This document shows positions 1 through 8,084 of a DNA stretch of 64,000 bases, piece after piece. Position 1 is the stretch's first letter, and each line of letters begins with the position of its first letter. Where the stretch lies: the NCBI GenBank assembly GCA_038210445.1, contig JBBQWQ010000004.1:124001-188000 (forward strand), in the 5' to 3' direction. This stretch comes from JABFRG01 sp038210445. Lineage in GTDB: Bacteria; Myxococcota_A; Polyangia; Polyangiales; Polyangiaceae. A program made the translations under genes and the position numbers. The notes below the pieces were generated by a model. It saw only the letters and a list, made by a program, of their open reading frames with translations, was not told where the DNA came from and ran no database searches.

Positions 1-295
1 CCGGTACCTCGAAGGAGACCGGCGCATTCGCGGCCACCGCGCCCAGGTCGACCACCCCCATTGGCGCCAACGGACCGCCGTCGAACGGCGCCGGCCCCTC
101 ATAAGGCACCTCGGCATCGACCCCCGCGTCCTTCTCTTCCTCGATGGGGGAGGGCGCGTCGAGGCCGGCGTCGGTGGCCGCCGGCCCGGGCGTCACCGTG
201 ACCTTGGCGCCGTCGCTACAGCCGAAGAATGCAGACAGACACAGGCCCGCGCCCGCCACGAAGAGCGGACGGTCCAGAAGCAAAGTTCGTTTCAT
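1..295 (-). CDS. Lipoprotein, C-terminal part outside the window
   Basis: The reverse strand reads from an ATG at 295 without a stop to base 1, so the protein is partial. It begins with Lys-Arg, a hydrophobic stretch and a lipobox ending FFGC with the modified Cys at about residue 26, so it should be exported and lipidated. After the Cys comes an Ala/Asp/Gly/Glu-rich linker (TDAGLDAPSPIEEE) of the kind that tethers many proteins in this window to a membrane. The visible part ends in VVDLGAVAANAPVSFEVP, which looks like the start of a beta-rich domain. No function can be named. Confidence 0.7.
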   Translation of the reverse strand, partial: MKRTLLLDRPLFVAGAGLCLSAFFGCSDGAKVTVTPGPAATDAGLDAPSPIEEEKDAGVDAEVPYEGPAPFDGGPLAPMGVVDLGAVAANAPVSFEVP

Positions 296-398
296 GGCTA
301 CTCCAGATGCGGCGCGCCCCGTGCGCGTTCACCAGCACTTGGGAGGTGCCTGCGCAACTCGTCACGCAAATCGCGCCCGCCCTACGTTTTGTCGAGCT

Positions 399-1844
399 TC
401 AGGCCTCGCGCTTGGGCGGCTGGAACATGTCGTTGACGAAGGCCGTGAGGATCGTCTCCTTGGTCTTCGAGGGCAGGCCGTTCAGGAGCGCGTTCACGTC
501 GCCCATGCGATCGGGCATGTGCGAGCCCTCGATGCCGAAGGCTGCCATCAGCGGGCCCATGGAGGCCTCGAGGTTTCCGTTGAGCCCTTTGGCCATCTCG
601 GTCATCTGTCCGATGATCGCCGGGTGCTCCTTTCCGCGGGCCGCCGCCACCGCTTCGCCCAGCGCCTTCACGAAACCGGCCACGTGGGGCAAGCTCCCGG
701 CGGTGATGCTGAGGTGGATGTTCTCCTTCGAGCTGCTCCCCGCCAACTGCGGCTGCACGTAGTAGCCGCGCGCAATCATCTCGTCGGCCACGATGAAGGG
801 CGACATCTCGTCGGAGGTGAAGCACACCAGGCTCATCTCGGGGTTGCCCATCACGCGCAGCCCCGGCGTGGCGCGAATGCCCGCGAGCACGCCGTCGGTG
901 GCTTCCAGTGTCTGTCGCGCGGCTTCCAAGTAGCCTTCATCGCCAAAGGCGTGGAGCGTGGCCCAGGCCGCGGCAATGGGGCCGCCCGATTTCGTGGACT
1001 GAAAGGTCGGGTTCACGATGGTGTACCCGGTCCAGGAAGAGCACGCGAAGATCTGATGCTTCCGCAGCTCCTTGTTCTTGTAGAGCACCACGCTCGCGCC
1101 CTTGGGGCAGTAGGCGTACTTGTGCAGATCCATCGACATGCTGGTGACGCCCGGCACCGTGAAATCGAAGGCCGGCACCGCGCGCCCGAGACGGCGAAAG
1201 TACGGCAGCAGAAAGCCGCCGATGCAGCCATCGACGTGGCAGAGAATGCCCGCCGCCTGGGCCAGTGCAGCCACCTCGGTCACCGGATCGATGACCCCGT
1301 GCGCGTAGGAAGGCGCCGAAACCACCAGCAGCGCCGTGTTCTCGTTCATGGCCGCGCGCATGGCTTCGGGCGACGCGCGAAACGTAACGGGGTCGACGTC
1401 GACGACGACCGCTTTCACGTCGAAGTAGTGCGCGGCCTTGAAGAACGCCGCGTGGGCGGTCACCGGGAGCACGATCTCCGGCTCCGCGATCTTCTTCTCC
1501 TTGCGCGCCCAGTCGCGCGCGGTCTTCACCGCCATCATGCAGCTCTCGGTACCGCCGGTGGTGAGGTTGCCCACCACGTGCTCGTCTCCGCCCAGGTGCG
1601 ACGCGCACAGGCCCACCACCTCGTTCTCCATGCGCAGGAGGCTGGGAAAAGCCGTGGGGTCGAGGGCGTTTTCGGTGAGAAATTCGGTGAAGGCCCACTT
1701 CTGGATGGCGGTCACGTCATCCGGTGCAGGATACACGTATGCCCACACCTTGCCGTCGCGCCAGGGTAGGTCGCCCGACCGGTACGCGGCGAGCCGCTCC
1801 TGAATTTCCTGGGCGCCGAGCTTTTTGGCAGGGAGTGTCAACAT
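399..1844 (-). CDS. PLP-dependent decarboxylase/lyase, sphingosine-1-phosphate lyase-like
   Basis: This 481-residue fold-type I PLP enzyme has the group II decarboxylase/S1P-lyase layout: TGGTES phosphate loop at residues 96-101, HVDGC with the pyridine-nitrogen Asp near 205, and the Schiff-base lysine in MDLHKYAYCPKG near 242. The segment GVTSMSMDLHKY with CPKGASVVLY closely follows the eukaryotic sphingosine-1-phosphate lyase pattern, so cleavage of a phosphorylated long-chain base is the best guess; an amino-acid decarboxylase is the alternative. There is no membrane anchor, so it should be soluble. I chose the ATG at 1844 (MLTLPAKK) because the longer reading adds 24 residues without family character. 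Residues YVYPA lie on one copy of the dispersed palindrome (1724-1736). Confidence 0.8.
   Translation of the reverse strand: MLTLPAKKLGAQEIQERLAAYRSGDLPWRDGKVWAYVYPAPDDVTAIQKWAFTEFLTENALDPTAFPSLLRMENEVVGLCASHLGGDEHVVGNLTTGGTESCMMAVKTARDWARKEKKIAEPEIVLPVTAHAAFFKAAHYFDVKAVVVDVDPVTFRASPEAMRAAMNENTALLVVSAPSYAHGVIDPVTEVAALAQAAGILCHVDGCIGGFLLPYFRRLGRAVPAFDFTVPGVTSMSMDLHKYAYCPKGASVVLYKNKELRKHQIFACSSWTGYTIVNPTFQSTKSGGPIAAAWATLHAFGDEGYLEAARQTLEATDGVLAGIRATPGLRVMGNPEMSLVCFTSDEMSPFIVADEMIARGYYVQPQLAGSSSKENIHLSITAGSLPHVAGFVKALGEAVAAARGKEHPAIIGQMTEMAKGLNGNLEASMGPLMAAFGIEGSHMPDRMGDVNALLNGLPSKTKETILTAFVNDMFQPPKREA
1724..1736. repeat. Dispersed palindrome GTGYA-N3-TGCAC, site 1
   Basis: The plus strand reads GTGCA-GGA-TACAC; the minus strand is GTGTA-TCC-TGCAC. 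It sits inside the PLP decarboxylase gene, where the codons used are TAT CCT GCA for Tyr-Pro-Ala, all A/T-ending in a gene that otherwise prefers C or G there. First of 11 exact copies in the window. Confidence 0.75.
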
Positions 1845-1956
1845 GCACTCAGGGTAGCAGATTCGGCACGATGTCCAAGGGTACATTGGGTTTCGAAAAT
1901 GCGACAACCACCGCATTGCGCCGGGGGCGCCCGGGATTAACTTGCCCAGCGATCGA

Positions 1957-2388
1957 ATGAACCAACCCTACGGATACGGCAATCCTCAGCAATTTCCCGC
2001 GCCCGACCAGAGCGGCAACCTCCGCGGCCTCGGCATCGCCCACTACGTGCTGGGTGGCCTCACCGCGCTCATGTCGCTGTTCTTCTTACTCTACGCGTTC
2101 ATCGGCGGCGCCATCCTCGCCTCGCCCAACGCCGGGCGGGGTGGCAACGACGCCGCCATGGTGAGCGGCATCTTCATCGTCATCGGCATCGTCGGCGCGC
2201 TCGCGTGCGTAGCCTGGGGCGGCCTCAAGGTCTACGCCGGCTACTGCTTCAACGCGCGCAAGAACTACACGTTCTGCTTCGTCATGGCCTGCCTCGACTG
2301 CCTCAACATGCCCATCGGCACCATCCTCGGCGTCCTCTCCATCGTCGTCCTCATGAAGCCCGAGACCAAAGCCCTCTTCCAGCGCTGA
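1957..2388 (+). CDS. Small integral membrane protein of unknown function
   Basis: A 143-residue protein with a short Pro/Gln/Gly/Tyr-rich N terminus (about 20 residues), then hydrophobic segments near residues 29-53, 68-92 and 104-132, the last possibly two helices. The segment after the second helix has several aromatic residues and cysteines (YCFNARKNYTFCF). The start at ATG 1957 is preferred to an in-frame TTG 15 bases upstream. It is divergent from the PLP enzyme (start-to-start gap of about 110 bases). I recognise no named family; small poly-helical proteins of this kind are common in myxobacteria. Confidence 0.7.
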   Translation: MNQPYGYGNPQQFPAPDQSGNLRGLGIAHYVLGGLTALMSLFFLLYAFIGGAILASPNAGRGGNDAAMVSGIFIVIGIVGALACVAWGGLKVYAGYCFNARKNYTFCFVMACLDCLNMPIGTILGVLSIVVLMKPETKALFQR

Positions 2389-2392
2389 GGTC

Positions 2393-2992
2393 CTACGGAA
2401 GCTTGCGCCGTTTCCCGCCGAACCCGCGCTCCAAGTGCCCCAACGCTTCTTCGCCCATCTCGAGCAGGTCCGGCTTGCACTTCTTGTCGAACCAGTCGCG
2501 CAGTGTCACGCGAATCGTCCCGATGGTGCACGCGGCGATCACCCGGGCTTTGCGCTCCTCGGCGGGATCTTTCGAGTCACCCAGTAGCGATGTGACGATG
2601 ATCTTCTCCAGCTCGATGTCGGCGTTCTGCTCGTAGGCTGCCAGCACCGGCGACGAGTCCACCAGCTTCTGCCGCGCTGCGCGCTCCACCTTCTCGGCCA
2701 TGTACTCGCGGGCGATGGCGAAGGCGGCTTCCTTCACCGCAGGAAAGCCCTCAGCGCGCGCGTTCTGCGATTCGAGCAGCGCGGCGAAGCGACGTAGTCG
2801 CTCTTCCTGCAGCGGAAAGGCGGCGGCTTCCTTGCTGGGAAAGTAACGAAAGAACGACCGACGCGACACGCCGGCGCGTTCGGCGATGGCATCCACCGTG
2901 GTGTGCTCGAAGCCCTGCTCGCTGAAAAGCGAGAGTGCAGACGTGGCCAGCGCTTCTCGCGCTCGAAGCTTCTTCTGTTCGCGAAGACCCAT
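2393..2992 (-). CDS. TetR/AcrR-family transcriptional regulator
   Basis: A 199-residue protein with a classic N-terminal TetR helix-turn-helix at about residues 12-55: ALSLFSEQGFEHTTVDAIAERAGVS followed by RRSFFRYFPSKEA. The C-terminal 140 residues should form the ligand-binding and dimerisation domain. I chose ATG 2992 (MGLREQKKLRAREA); the reading frame stays open upstream but that part is outside the TetR pattern. It is divergent from the acyl-CoA carboxylase gene with a 163-base spacer, so it may regulate that gene in response to an acyl-CoA or lipid; this is inference from position only. Confidence 0.88.
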   Translation of the reverse strand: MGLREQKKLRAREALATSALSLFSEQGFEHTTVDAIAERAGVSRRSFFRYFPSKEAAAFPLQEERLRRFAALLESQNARAEGFPAVKEAAFAIAREYMAEKVERAARQKLVDSSPVLAAYEQNADIELEKIIVTSLLGDSKDPAEERKARVIAACTIGTIRVTLRDWFDKKCKPDLLEMGEEALGHLERGFGGKRRKLP

Positions 2993-3155
2993 GGGGCGGG
3001 AACGTACCTCAGGCCAGCGCCGATGGGAAATGTCACAAATTGCGCCAACAGTGCCTTTTTGCCCTGAGGCACGCGCCACCGGAGCGACGGCAAGGCCCGG
3101 ATTGTTCATGGGCCCCCCTTGCTTCCCCGGGTGAACGCCCAGTAAGAACCGGATC

Positions 3156-4688
3156 ATGTCCCTCGAAGAGAAGCTCTCGCAGACGCTCGACCGAGTCCAG
3201 AAGGGCGGCGGCCCCAAGTACCACCAGAAGAACGGTGAGGCCGGCAAGCTCTTCGCCCGCGAGCGCATCGCGCGGCTCTTCGACGCAGATACCTTCATCG
3301 AAGACGCGGCCCTCGCCAACAACCTCGACCCGGAGCTCGCCGCCGACGGCGTCATCACCGGCAGCGGTCAAGTGGGCGGGCAAACCGTATGCGTCATGGC
3401 CAACGACAGCACCATCAAGGCCGGCTCCTGGGGCAAGCGCACGGTCGAGAAGATCCTCCGCATCCAGGAGACGGCCATCAAGCTGCGGGTCCCCATGCTC
3501 TATCTGGTCGACTCCGCCGGCGCGCGCATCACCGACCAGATCGAGATGTTCCCCGGGCGCCGCGGCGCGGGCCGCATCTTCTATCACCAGGTGAAGATGA
3601 GCGGCCAGGTGCCGCAGATCTGCCTGCTCTTCGGACCGAGCGCCGCCGGCGGCGCCTACATTCCCGCGTTCTGCGACGTGGTGGTGATGGTCGACGGCAA
3701 CGCCAGCATGTACCTGGGCTCGCCGCGCATGGCCGAGATGGTCATCGGCGAGAAGGTCACCCTCGAAGAGATGGGCGGCGCCAAGATGCACTGCTCGGTC
3801 TCCGGCTGCGGCGACGTGCTGGTGAAGAGCGAAGACGAAGCCATCGCCTTCGCCAAGCGCTACCTCTCGTACTTTCCCGCGAGCTCGAGCGATCCGGCGC
3901 CCATGGCCGAGGCCCGCGCGCCCAAGCTCTCGGGCAAGCGCTGGGACGAGATCATCCCCGCCGACGAGAACAAAGCCTTCGACATGAAGCACATCATCGA
4001 GGAGCTCATCGACGAAGGCAGCTTCTGCGAGATCAAAGCGCTCTTCGCCCGCGAGATGATCACCGGCCTGGCGCGCATCGACGGCATGGCGGTGGGCATC
4101 ATCGCCAACCAACCCAAGTGGCTGGGCGGCGTGCTGTTCGTAGATTCCGCCGACAAGGCCGCGCGCTTCATCTGGCTGTGCGACGCTTTCAACATTCCGC
4201 TCCTCTATCTGGCCGACGTCCCCGGCTTCATGATCGGCACCAAGGTGGAGCGCCAGGGCATCATTCGCGCGGGCGCCAAGATGATCGCCGCGGTGAGCGA
4301 GGCCACCGTGCCCAAGATCTCGGTCATCATCCGCAAGGCCTACGGGGCCGGCCTGTACGCCATGTGCGGCCCGGCCTTCGAGCCCGATGCCTGCCTGGCG
4401 CTCCCGGCGGCTTCCATCGCGGTCATGGGGCCGCAGGCCGCGGTGAATGCTGTATACTACAATAAAATTCAGGAAGTGCCGGCCGGCCCCGAGCGCGACG
4501 CCTACGTGCAAAAGCTCCGCGAGGAATACAAGGCCGACGTCGACCTCATGAAGCTCGCCAGCGAGATGGTCATCGACGCGGTGGTGCCCGGCCACGCCCT
4601 TCGCGCCGAGCTCACGCGGCGCTTCGCCGTTTACGCCGACAAGGTAGAAGAGCCGGTCGACCGCAAGCACATCGTGCCGCCCGTGTAA
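3156..4688 (+). CDS. pccB: Acyl-CoA (propionyl-CoA type) carboxylase, carboxyltransferase beta subunit
   Basis: A 510-residue carboxyltransferase with both crotonase-fold halves. N-terminal landmarks are YLVDSAGARI near 116-125 and FGPSAAGGAYIP near 159-170, the oxyanion region. C-terminal landmarks are FVDSADKAARFI, DVPGFMIGTKVE and KAYGAGLYAMCGPAFEPD. It transfers carboxylate from carboxybiotin to an acyl-CoA; propionyl- or methylcrotonyl-CoA is likelier than acetyl-CoA because this is a fused single chain rather than separate AccA/AccD. Neither biotin carboxylase nor biotin carrier protein is adjacent. A stand-alone biotin carboxylase lies about 50 kb away at 53979. The gene faces a TetR regulator across a 163-base intergenic stretch. 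Confidence 0.9.
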   Translation: MSLEEKLSQTLDRVQKGGGPKYHQKNGEAGKLFARERIARLFDADTFIEDAALANNLDPELAADGVITGSGQVGGQTVCVMANDSTIKAGSWGKRTVEKILRIQETAIKLRVPMLYLVDSAGARITDQIEMFPGRRGAGRIFYHQVKMSGQVPQICLLFGPSAAGGAYIPAFCDVVVMVDGNASMYLGSPRMAEMVIGEKVTLEEMGGAKMHCSVSGCGDVLVKSEDEAIAFAKRYLSYFPASSSDPAPMAEARAPKLSGKRWDEIIPADENKAFDMKHIIEELIDEGSFCEIKALFAREMITGLARIDGMAVGIIANQPKWLGGVLFVDSADKAARFIWLCDAFNIPLLYLADVPGFMIGTKVERQGIIRAGAKMIAAVSEATVPKISVIIRKAYGAGLYAMCGPAFEPDACLALPAASIAVMGPQAAVNAVYYNKIQEVPAGPERDAYVQKLREEYKADVDLMKLASEMVIDAVVPGHALRAELTRRFAVYADKVEEPVDRKHIVPPV

Positions 4689-4707
4689 GGGGCAGCGTGA
4701 CGCTGGC

Positions 4708-5712
4708 TCAGGCCTCGTCGTCCTCGCGCAGGTAGGCGCTCCAGGCCGCGTCGCGGCGCTTCTGCCGCAGGCTGGCCGCCACCTGTAGAATCGGGCGATC
4801 GCGGTCCCAGCGAATCTGCGTGTCGGGGTCGGCGCTCCGCAGGTTCGCTTCGTTCACCAGGCGCTCCAGCGTCGCCTGCACGCCGGCCAGAACCAGGTGC
4901 GTGCTCGGCGCGCGCGGATCGTGGCTCGCCACTCCCCGTAGGGCCAGGAGCGTCGCCAGCGCCTCTTCGCGCTGCGCGCGGGGAAAGCGCAACAGACCGC
5001 CGAGCCGCACCAGGTGCCCCAGCGTCGCGGCCATCACGCCCGTGTCCTCGTAGGTGCGGAAGGGCTTGAGCACGTCGGCATAGCCGTCGCCCAAGAGCAC
5101 CTCTTCCGGGGCCACCGCCACGTTTTCGAGCTCTATCTCGGCGTGCGAAACCTCGGGCGCGAACGCCAGCGGCGTCTTGTCGCGCACCACGATGCCGGCG
5201 CGGTCGCGAGGAATGGCGGTAACCTGCAGGCGATTGCGGCCGTCTTCGCCGGCGCCGGTGCTCGCCACCACCAGGAGCGTGGTCGCCTCCCGCGCCAGCG
5301 TGGCGAAGGTCTTTTTGCCGTGCAGCGTGAAGCCGCGGGCGTCGGGCGCCTCGGTGAGCGTGGTGCGGATGAACCGCGGATGCCCCCCGCCGGTCTCGGT
5401 GGCGCACAAGCTCCCGCGCGAGAGCTCCGGCACCAGGCGCACCAGCGCCGCGCGGTACCCGGCCACGAAGGCGTAGCCCAAGCGGTCGGCCAGGAAGCCC
5501 CCGATGGCGGCCCGCTCCACGCTCCCCTCGGGCGCGTCGCGGTCGGCGGCCTCGAGACGCGTGTAAAATGCACTTACGCTGGTGCAGGGATCGGCCTCGA
5601 ACGGCCCGCGGAGCAGCCGGTCGAACCAGGCGCCGTCGTCGGTGGGAGCCGGCGGTGGCGGCAGCGAGAAGCGACTGATGGAAGCCGGTGCTTCGTCCTT
5701 GGGGTCGGTCAT
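4708..5712 (-). CDS. Acyl-CoA dehydrogenase-like protein
   Basis: A 334-residue protein with the acyl-CoA dehydrogenase middle-domain signature LCATETGGGHPRFIRT, then HGKKTFATLAREATTLLVVA and a helical C-terminal region beginning near the middle (VLKPFRTYEDTGVMAATLGHLVRLGG). It is slightly shorter than typical dehydrogenases (about 380 residues) and I cannot identify the catalytic glutamate with confidence, so an oxidase-like or non-catalytic role is possible. It overlaps the upstream lipoprotein gene by four bases (ATGA at 5709-5712), which indicates translational coupling. The dispersed palindrome at 5561-5573 encodes SAFYT near the N terminus. Confidence 0.75.
   Translation of the reverse strand: MTDPKDEAPASISRFSLPPPPAPTDDGAWFDRLLRGPFEADPCTSVSAFYTRLEAADRDAPEGSVERAAIGGFLADRLGYAFVAGYRAALVRLVPELSRGSLCATETGGGHPRFIRTTLTEAPDARGFTLHGKKTFATLAREATTLLVVASTGAGEDGRNRLQVTAIPRDRAGIVVRDKTPLAFAPEVSHAEIELENVAVAPEEVLLGDGYADVLKPFRTYEDTGVMAATLGHLVRLGGLLRFPRAQREEALATLLALRGVASHDPRAPSTHLVLAGVQATLERLVNEANLRSADPDTQIRWDRDRPILQVAASLRQKRRDAAWSAYLREDDEA
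5561..5573. repeat. Dispersed palindrome GTGYA-N3-TGCAC, site 2
   Basis: The plus strand reads GTGTA-AAA-TGCAC. It lies in the acyl-CoA dehydrogenase-like gene on the opposite strand, where the codons are GTA AGT GCA TTT TAC ACG CGT, an unusually A/T-ending run for this gene. Confidence 0.75.
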
Positions 5713-6461
5713 GGCGGAGGCGCGATGCTACCATCTCGAGCCACCTCGGGCGGCCGCGAGTGGTCGCCGGTGGGCGCCCCGAGGACCGCTTGGACGGCCG
5801 CCGCGAGCTCCGGCGGGAGCGGACCCATGACGGCGGCGCTGCCCGGCGCCAGCAGCGTGCGGGTGGAGGTGAAGGCGAGCCACTGCGGCTCCGGGCTCGC
5901 CCAGTAGAAGGGCGCTGCGCCGCACGCCGAGCCCATAAGGAACTGGCGCTCCTGCATGACCTTCAGGTCGGCGTCGTAGCGCAGCTCCACCTGGTAGTAG
6001 CCGCGCCCTTGCTTGCCGTCGCATGGCACCTCTTCTTCCAGATGCACCACTCGATAGCTGCCCTCGTAGCGAAAGTGCAGCGAGCGCGCGCGCGTCTCCT
6101 CGGCCAGCACCGCCTGGCGCAACGCCGGCAAAAGGCGCTCGCGATCGTGCGGCACCTCGTCGCGTTGCATGAGCGTGGCCGGGTAGCCGCAGCCCCGGAG
6201 CCGCACGCCGCCCGCGATAGGCGCCGAGACATGGCAATACGCGCCCTCGGCGTCGAGGAAGGTGGCGAAGTAGTGGTCCTCGAAGTCCTCCACCCGCACG
6301 ACCGCGTAGTAGTGGAGACGTCCGTCGAGGGCCTGGTAGCTGGGCGACGCCGGTCGCGGCGCCTCTCTCGGCCGAGGCGGGGGAGTCGCTGAACGAGGGG
6401 GCGTTGCGCCGCAGGCCGCGGCGAGGAGCAAGGCGAAGCAAAGAGGCACTGGGGAGCGCAT
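5709..6461 (-). CDS. Secreted lipoprotein of unknown function
   Basis: A 250-residue protein starting MRSPVPLCFALLLAAACG, a signal peptide with lipobox AAAC (Cys 17), then a Pro/Arg/Thr-rich linker to about residue 40. The remainder is a mixed alpha/beta domain with scattered cysteines (YCHVSAP, RGCGYPATL, VPCDGKQG, GSACGAAP) that could form disulfides outside the cytoplasm. The ATG at 6461 places the signal at the N terminus; an upstream extension in frame would bury it. Its stop overlaps the start of the acyl-CoA dehydrogenase-like gene. No family recognised. Confidence 0.75.
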   Translation of the reverse strand: MRSPVPLCFALLLAAACGATPPRSATPPPRPREAPRPASPSYQALDGRLHYYAVVRVEDFEDHYFATFLDAEGAYCHVSAPIAGGVRLRGCGYPATLMQRDEVPHDRERLLPALRQAVLAEETRARSLHFRYEGSYRVVHLEEEVPCDGKQGRGYYQVELRYDADLKVMQERQFLMGSACGAAPFYWASPEPQWLAFTSTRTLLAPGSAAVMGPLPPELAAAVQAVLGAPTGDHSRPPEVARDGSIAPPP

Positions 6462-6656
6462 TCTCGATAGACGGAGGACCATGCTGCGCTGCGCAAAGAA
6501 AAAGCGACCGCCGCCGACTTTTTTTCGCACTTTATGGGGAAGCCATCCGTCTACCTCTGCGTACTCTACCCAGACGACCCCCCCCGACGTTGAGGTGACG
6601 CGATGCAAGCCAGGCAGAAAATCGAAGGTCTTACGAACAGTTGATACGGATTCGCG

Positions 6657-6992
6657 GTGTTCTCCGCGCTGTTCTCGCTGTTCCTCAACGGCGTCGGTTT
6701 ATTCTCCTTGGCCACGGCCATCGTTTCGACGCTCTTCAGCTTCACCCTCACGTTCTTCATCGGGCGCGCACTTCTCAACAAGTCGTCATTCGTGCGCTAC
6801 GTCCTCATCGTCGTGACCGGCATCGGCTCCGCGTTCGGCCTCTACGCCACCGCGAAGATGGGCCTGGCGTTCATGTCGAACTTCTCGCTTCAGGGCCTGC
6901 TGTTCATCGTGTTCTCGGTCATCTCGGTATCGATGCAGGTTCGGTCGCTCCGCACGCTGCTCGACAAGTCGGTCTCCACCTACTTCGGCTGA
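6657..6992 (+). CDS. Small membrane protein of unknown function
   Basis: A 111-residue protein starting at GTG 6657 with three or four hydrophobic segments: residues 2-35 (FSALFSLFLNGVGLFSLATA...), 45-68, and 73-95, followed by a short basic tail VRSLRTLLDKS. The start is uncertain because no strong ribosome-binding site is visible. It is followed by a good intrinsic terminator (7011-7046), which supports a real, separately transcribed gene. No function inferred. Confidence 0.6.
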   Translation: MFSALFSLFLNGVGLFSLATAIVSTLFSFTLTFFIGRALLNKSSFVRYVLIVVTGIGSAFGLYATAKMGLAFMSNFSLQGLLFIVFSVISVSMQVRSLRTLLDKSVSTYFG

Positions 6993-7010
6993 GGCTCTCG
7001 GGGTCGACGA

Positions 7011-7046
7011 CGCCCGGCGCACCCGCGACCGGGCGTTTCGCTTTTT
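7011..7046 (+). terminator. Intrinsic terminator after the 6657 gene
   Basis: A perfect 7-bp stem, CGCCCGG at 7011-7017 and CCGGGCG at 7029-7035, with an 11-base loop, is followed by TTTCGCTTTTT (7036-7046). It separates the small membrane protein gene from the permease gene that begins at 7085. Confidence 0.75.
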
Positions 7047-7084
7047 GTGCGCACGATTGACAGGGGCGCCGAGAGCCGCGACAC

Positions 7085-8032
7085 ATGGCGTGGCCGGTCG
7101 TGTCGAACATTGCGCTCATCTTGCTGTGCATGCTCGCGGGCGTCTTGCTCCGCCGGAGCGGCCGATTGCCGCGCGACGCACCCAAGGCGCTGAACGCGGT
7201 GGTCACCTTCGTGTCGCTGCCGGCGTTGGTGCTGCTCAAGGTGCCGCCCGCGCTGGCCGCCGCTTCGCTCGACCGCAATGTGCTCGCGCCCATCTCCATG
7301 GCGTGGCTCTCGTTCGCGCTGGCCTTCGTGGTGCTTCGCTGGCTGGGGGCGCGCCTCGGGTGGAGCCGGGCAACCACCGGCGCCCTGGTGCTCACGGTGG
7401 GCCTCGGCAACACCTCGTTCGTGGGCTACCCGCTCCTCACCTGGCTGGTGGGCCCCGAGGCGCTTCCGGTGGGGATTCTCGCGGACCAACCGGGGAGCTT
7501 TCTGGTGCTCTCGACGGTCGCCGTCGCGGCGGCGGCGTCGTTCGGTGGCAAGCGCGTGCAGTTTGCATCGATTGCGCGGCAAGTAGTGGGGTTCCCACCG
7601 TTTTTGGCCCTGCTGGCGGCGTTCGGGTGGGCCGTGAGCGGAGCGCGGCAGCCGCAGGTGGTGGTCGAGCTGCTCGAGAAGCTGGCTTCCACCCTGGTGC
7701 CGCTGGCCCTGGTGTCGGTGGGCGCCTCGCTCTCGATCCAGCGCAAGGTCGTAGGCCGTCGCCTGGCGCTGGTGGGGCTAGGGCTCGCCGTGAAGCTCGT
7801 GGTGATGCCGGCTTTGTTCCTCGGCTTCTATGGCTACGCGCTCGGCATGCGCGGCCTCGCCGGCCGCGTCACCATTCTCGAGTCGGCCATGGCGCCGATG
7901 ATCACCAGCGCGGTGCTGGTGGCAGACTTCGGCCTCGACGAAGAGCTTGCCGGGCTGCTCATCGGCATCGGCGTTCCCCTCTCGATCGTCACCGTCGCCG
8001 CCTGGAACGCCGCGCTCGGCTGGCTTTTGTAG
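7085..8032 (+). CDS. AEC-family (auxin efflux carrier-like) permease
   Basis: A 315-residue, mostly hydrophobic protein of AEC type: ten predicted helices in two halves, with a conserved mid-protein segment LGNTSFVGYPLLTWLVG and a C-terminal segment ESAMAPMITSAVLVADFGLDEELA that match the family's repeated polar-helix motifs. Bacterial members export or import organic anions such as malate, but substrate cannot be deduced here. ATG 7085 lies shortly after the terminator, so it probably has its own promoter. Codons near 7556-7568 form a one-mismatch version of the dispersed palindrome, which is not counted among the exact copies. Confidence 0.85.
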   Translation: MAWPVVSNIALILLCMLAGVLLRRSGRLPRDAPKALNAVVTFVSLPALVLLKVPPALAAASLDRNVLAPISMAWLSFALAFVVLRWLGARLGWSRATTGALVLTVGLGNTSFVGYPLLTWLVGPEALPVGILADQPGSFLVLSTVAVAAAASFGGKRVQFASIARQVVGFPPFLALLAAFGWAVSGARQPQVVVELLEKLASTLVPLALVSVGASLSIQRKVVGRRLALVGLGLAVKLVVMPALFLGFYGYALGMRGLAGRVTILESAMAPMITSAVLVADFGLDEELAGLLIGIGVPLSIVTVAAWNAALGWLL

Positions 8033-8084
8033 AAGCAAAGATTCCGCTTCACATCACACCCACCCACCGTTGCGACCGCGCAAT

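Noticed and set aside
144..1769. 541-residue plus-strand reading frame
   Set aside because: It is antisense to the PLP enzyme gene, has no domain pattern, and its composition is what GC-rich coding DNA produces in other frames.
2993..3155. TetR operator between the regulator and pccB genes
   Set aside because: I could not find a convincing inverted repeat in this 163-base gap, so no operator is called although one is likely.
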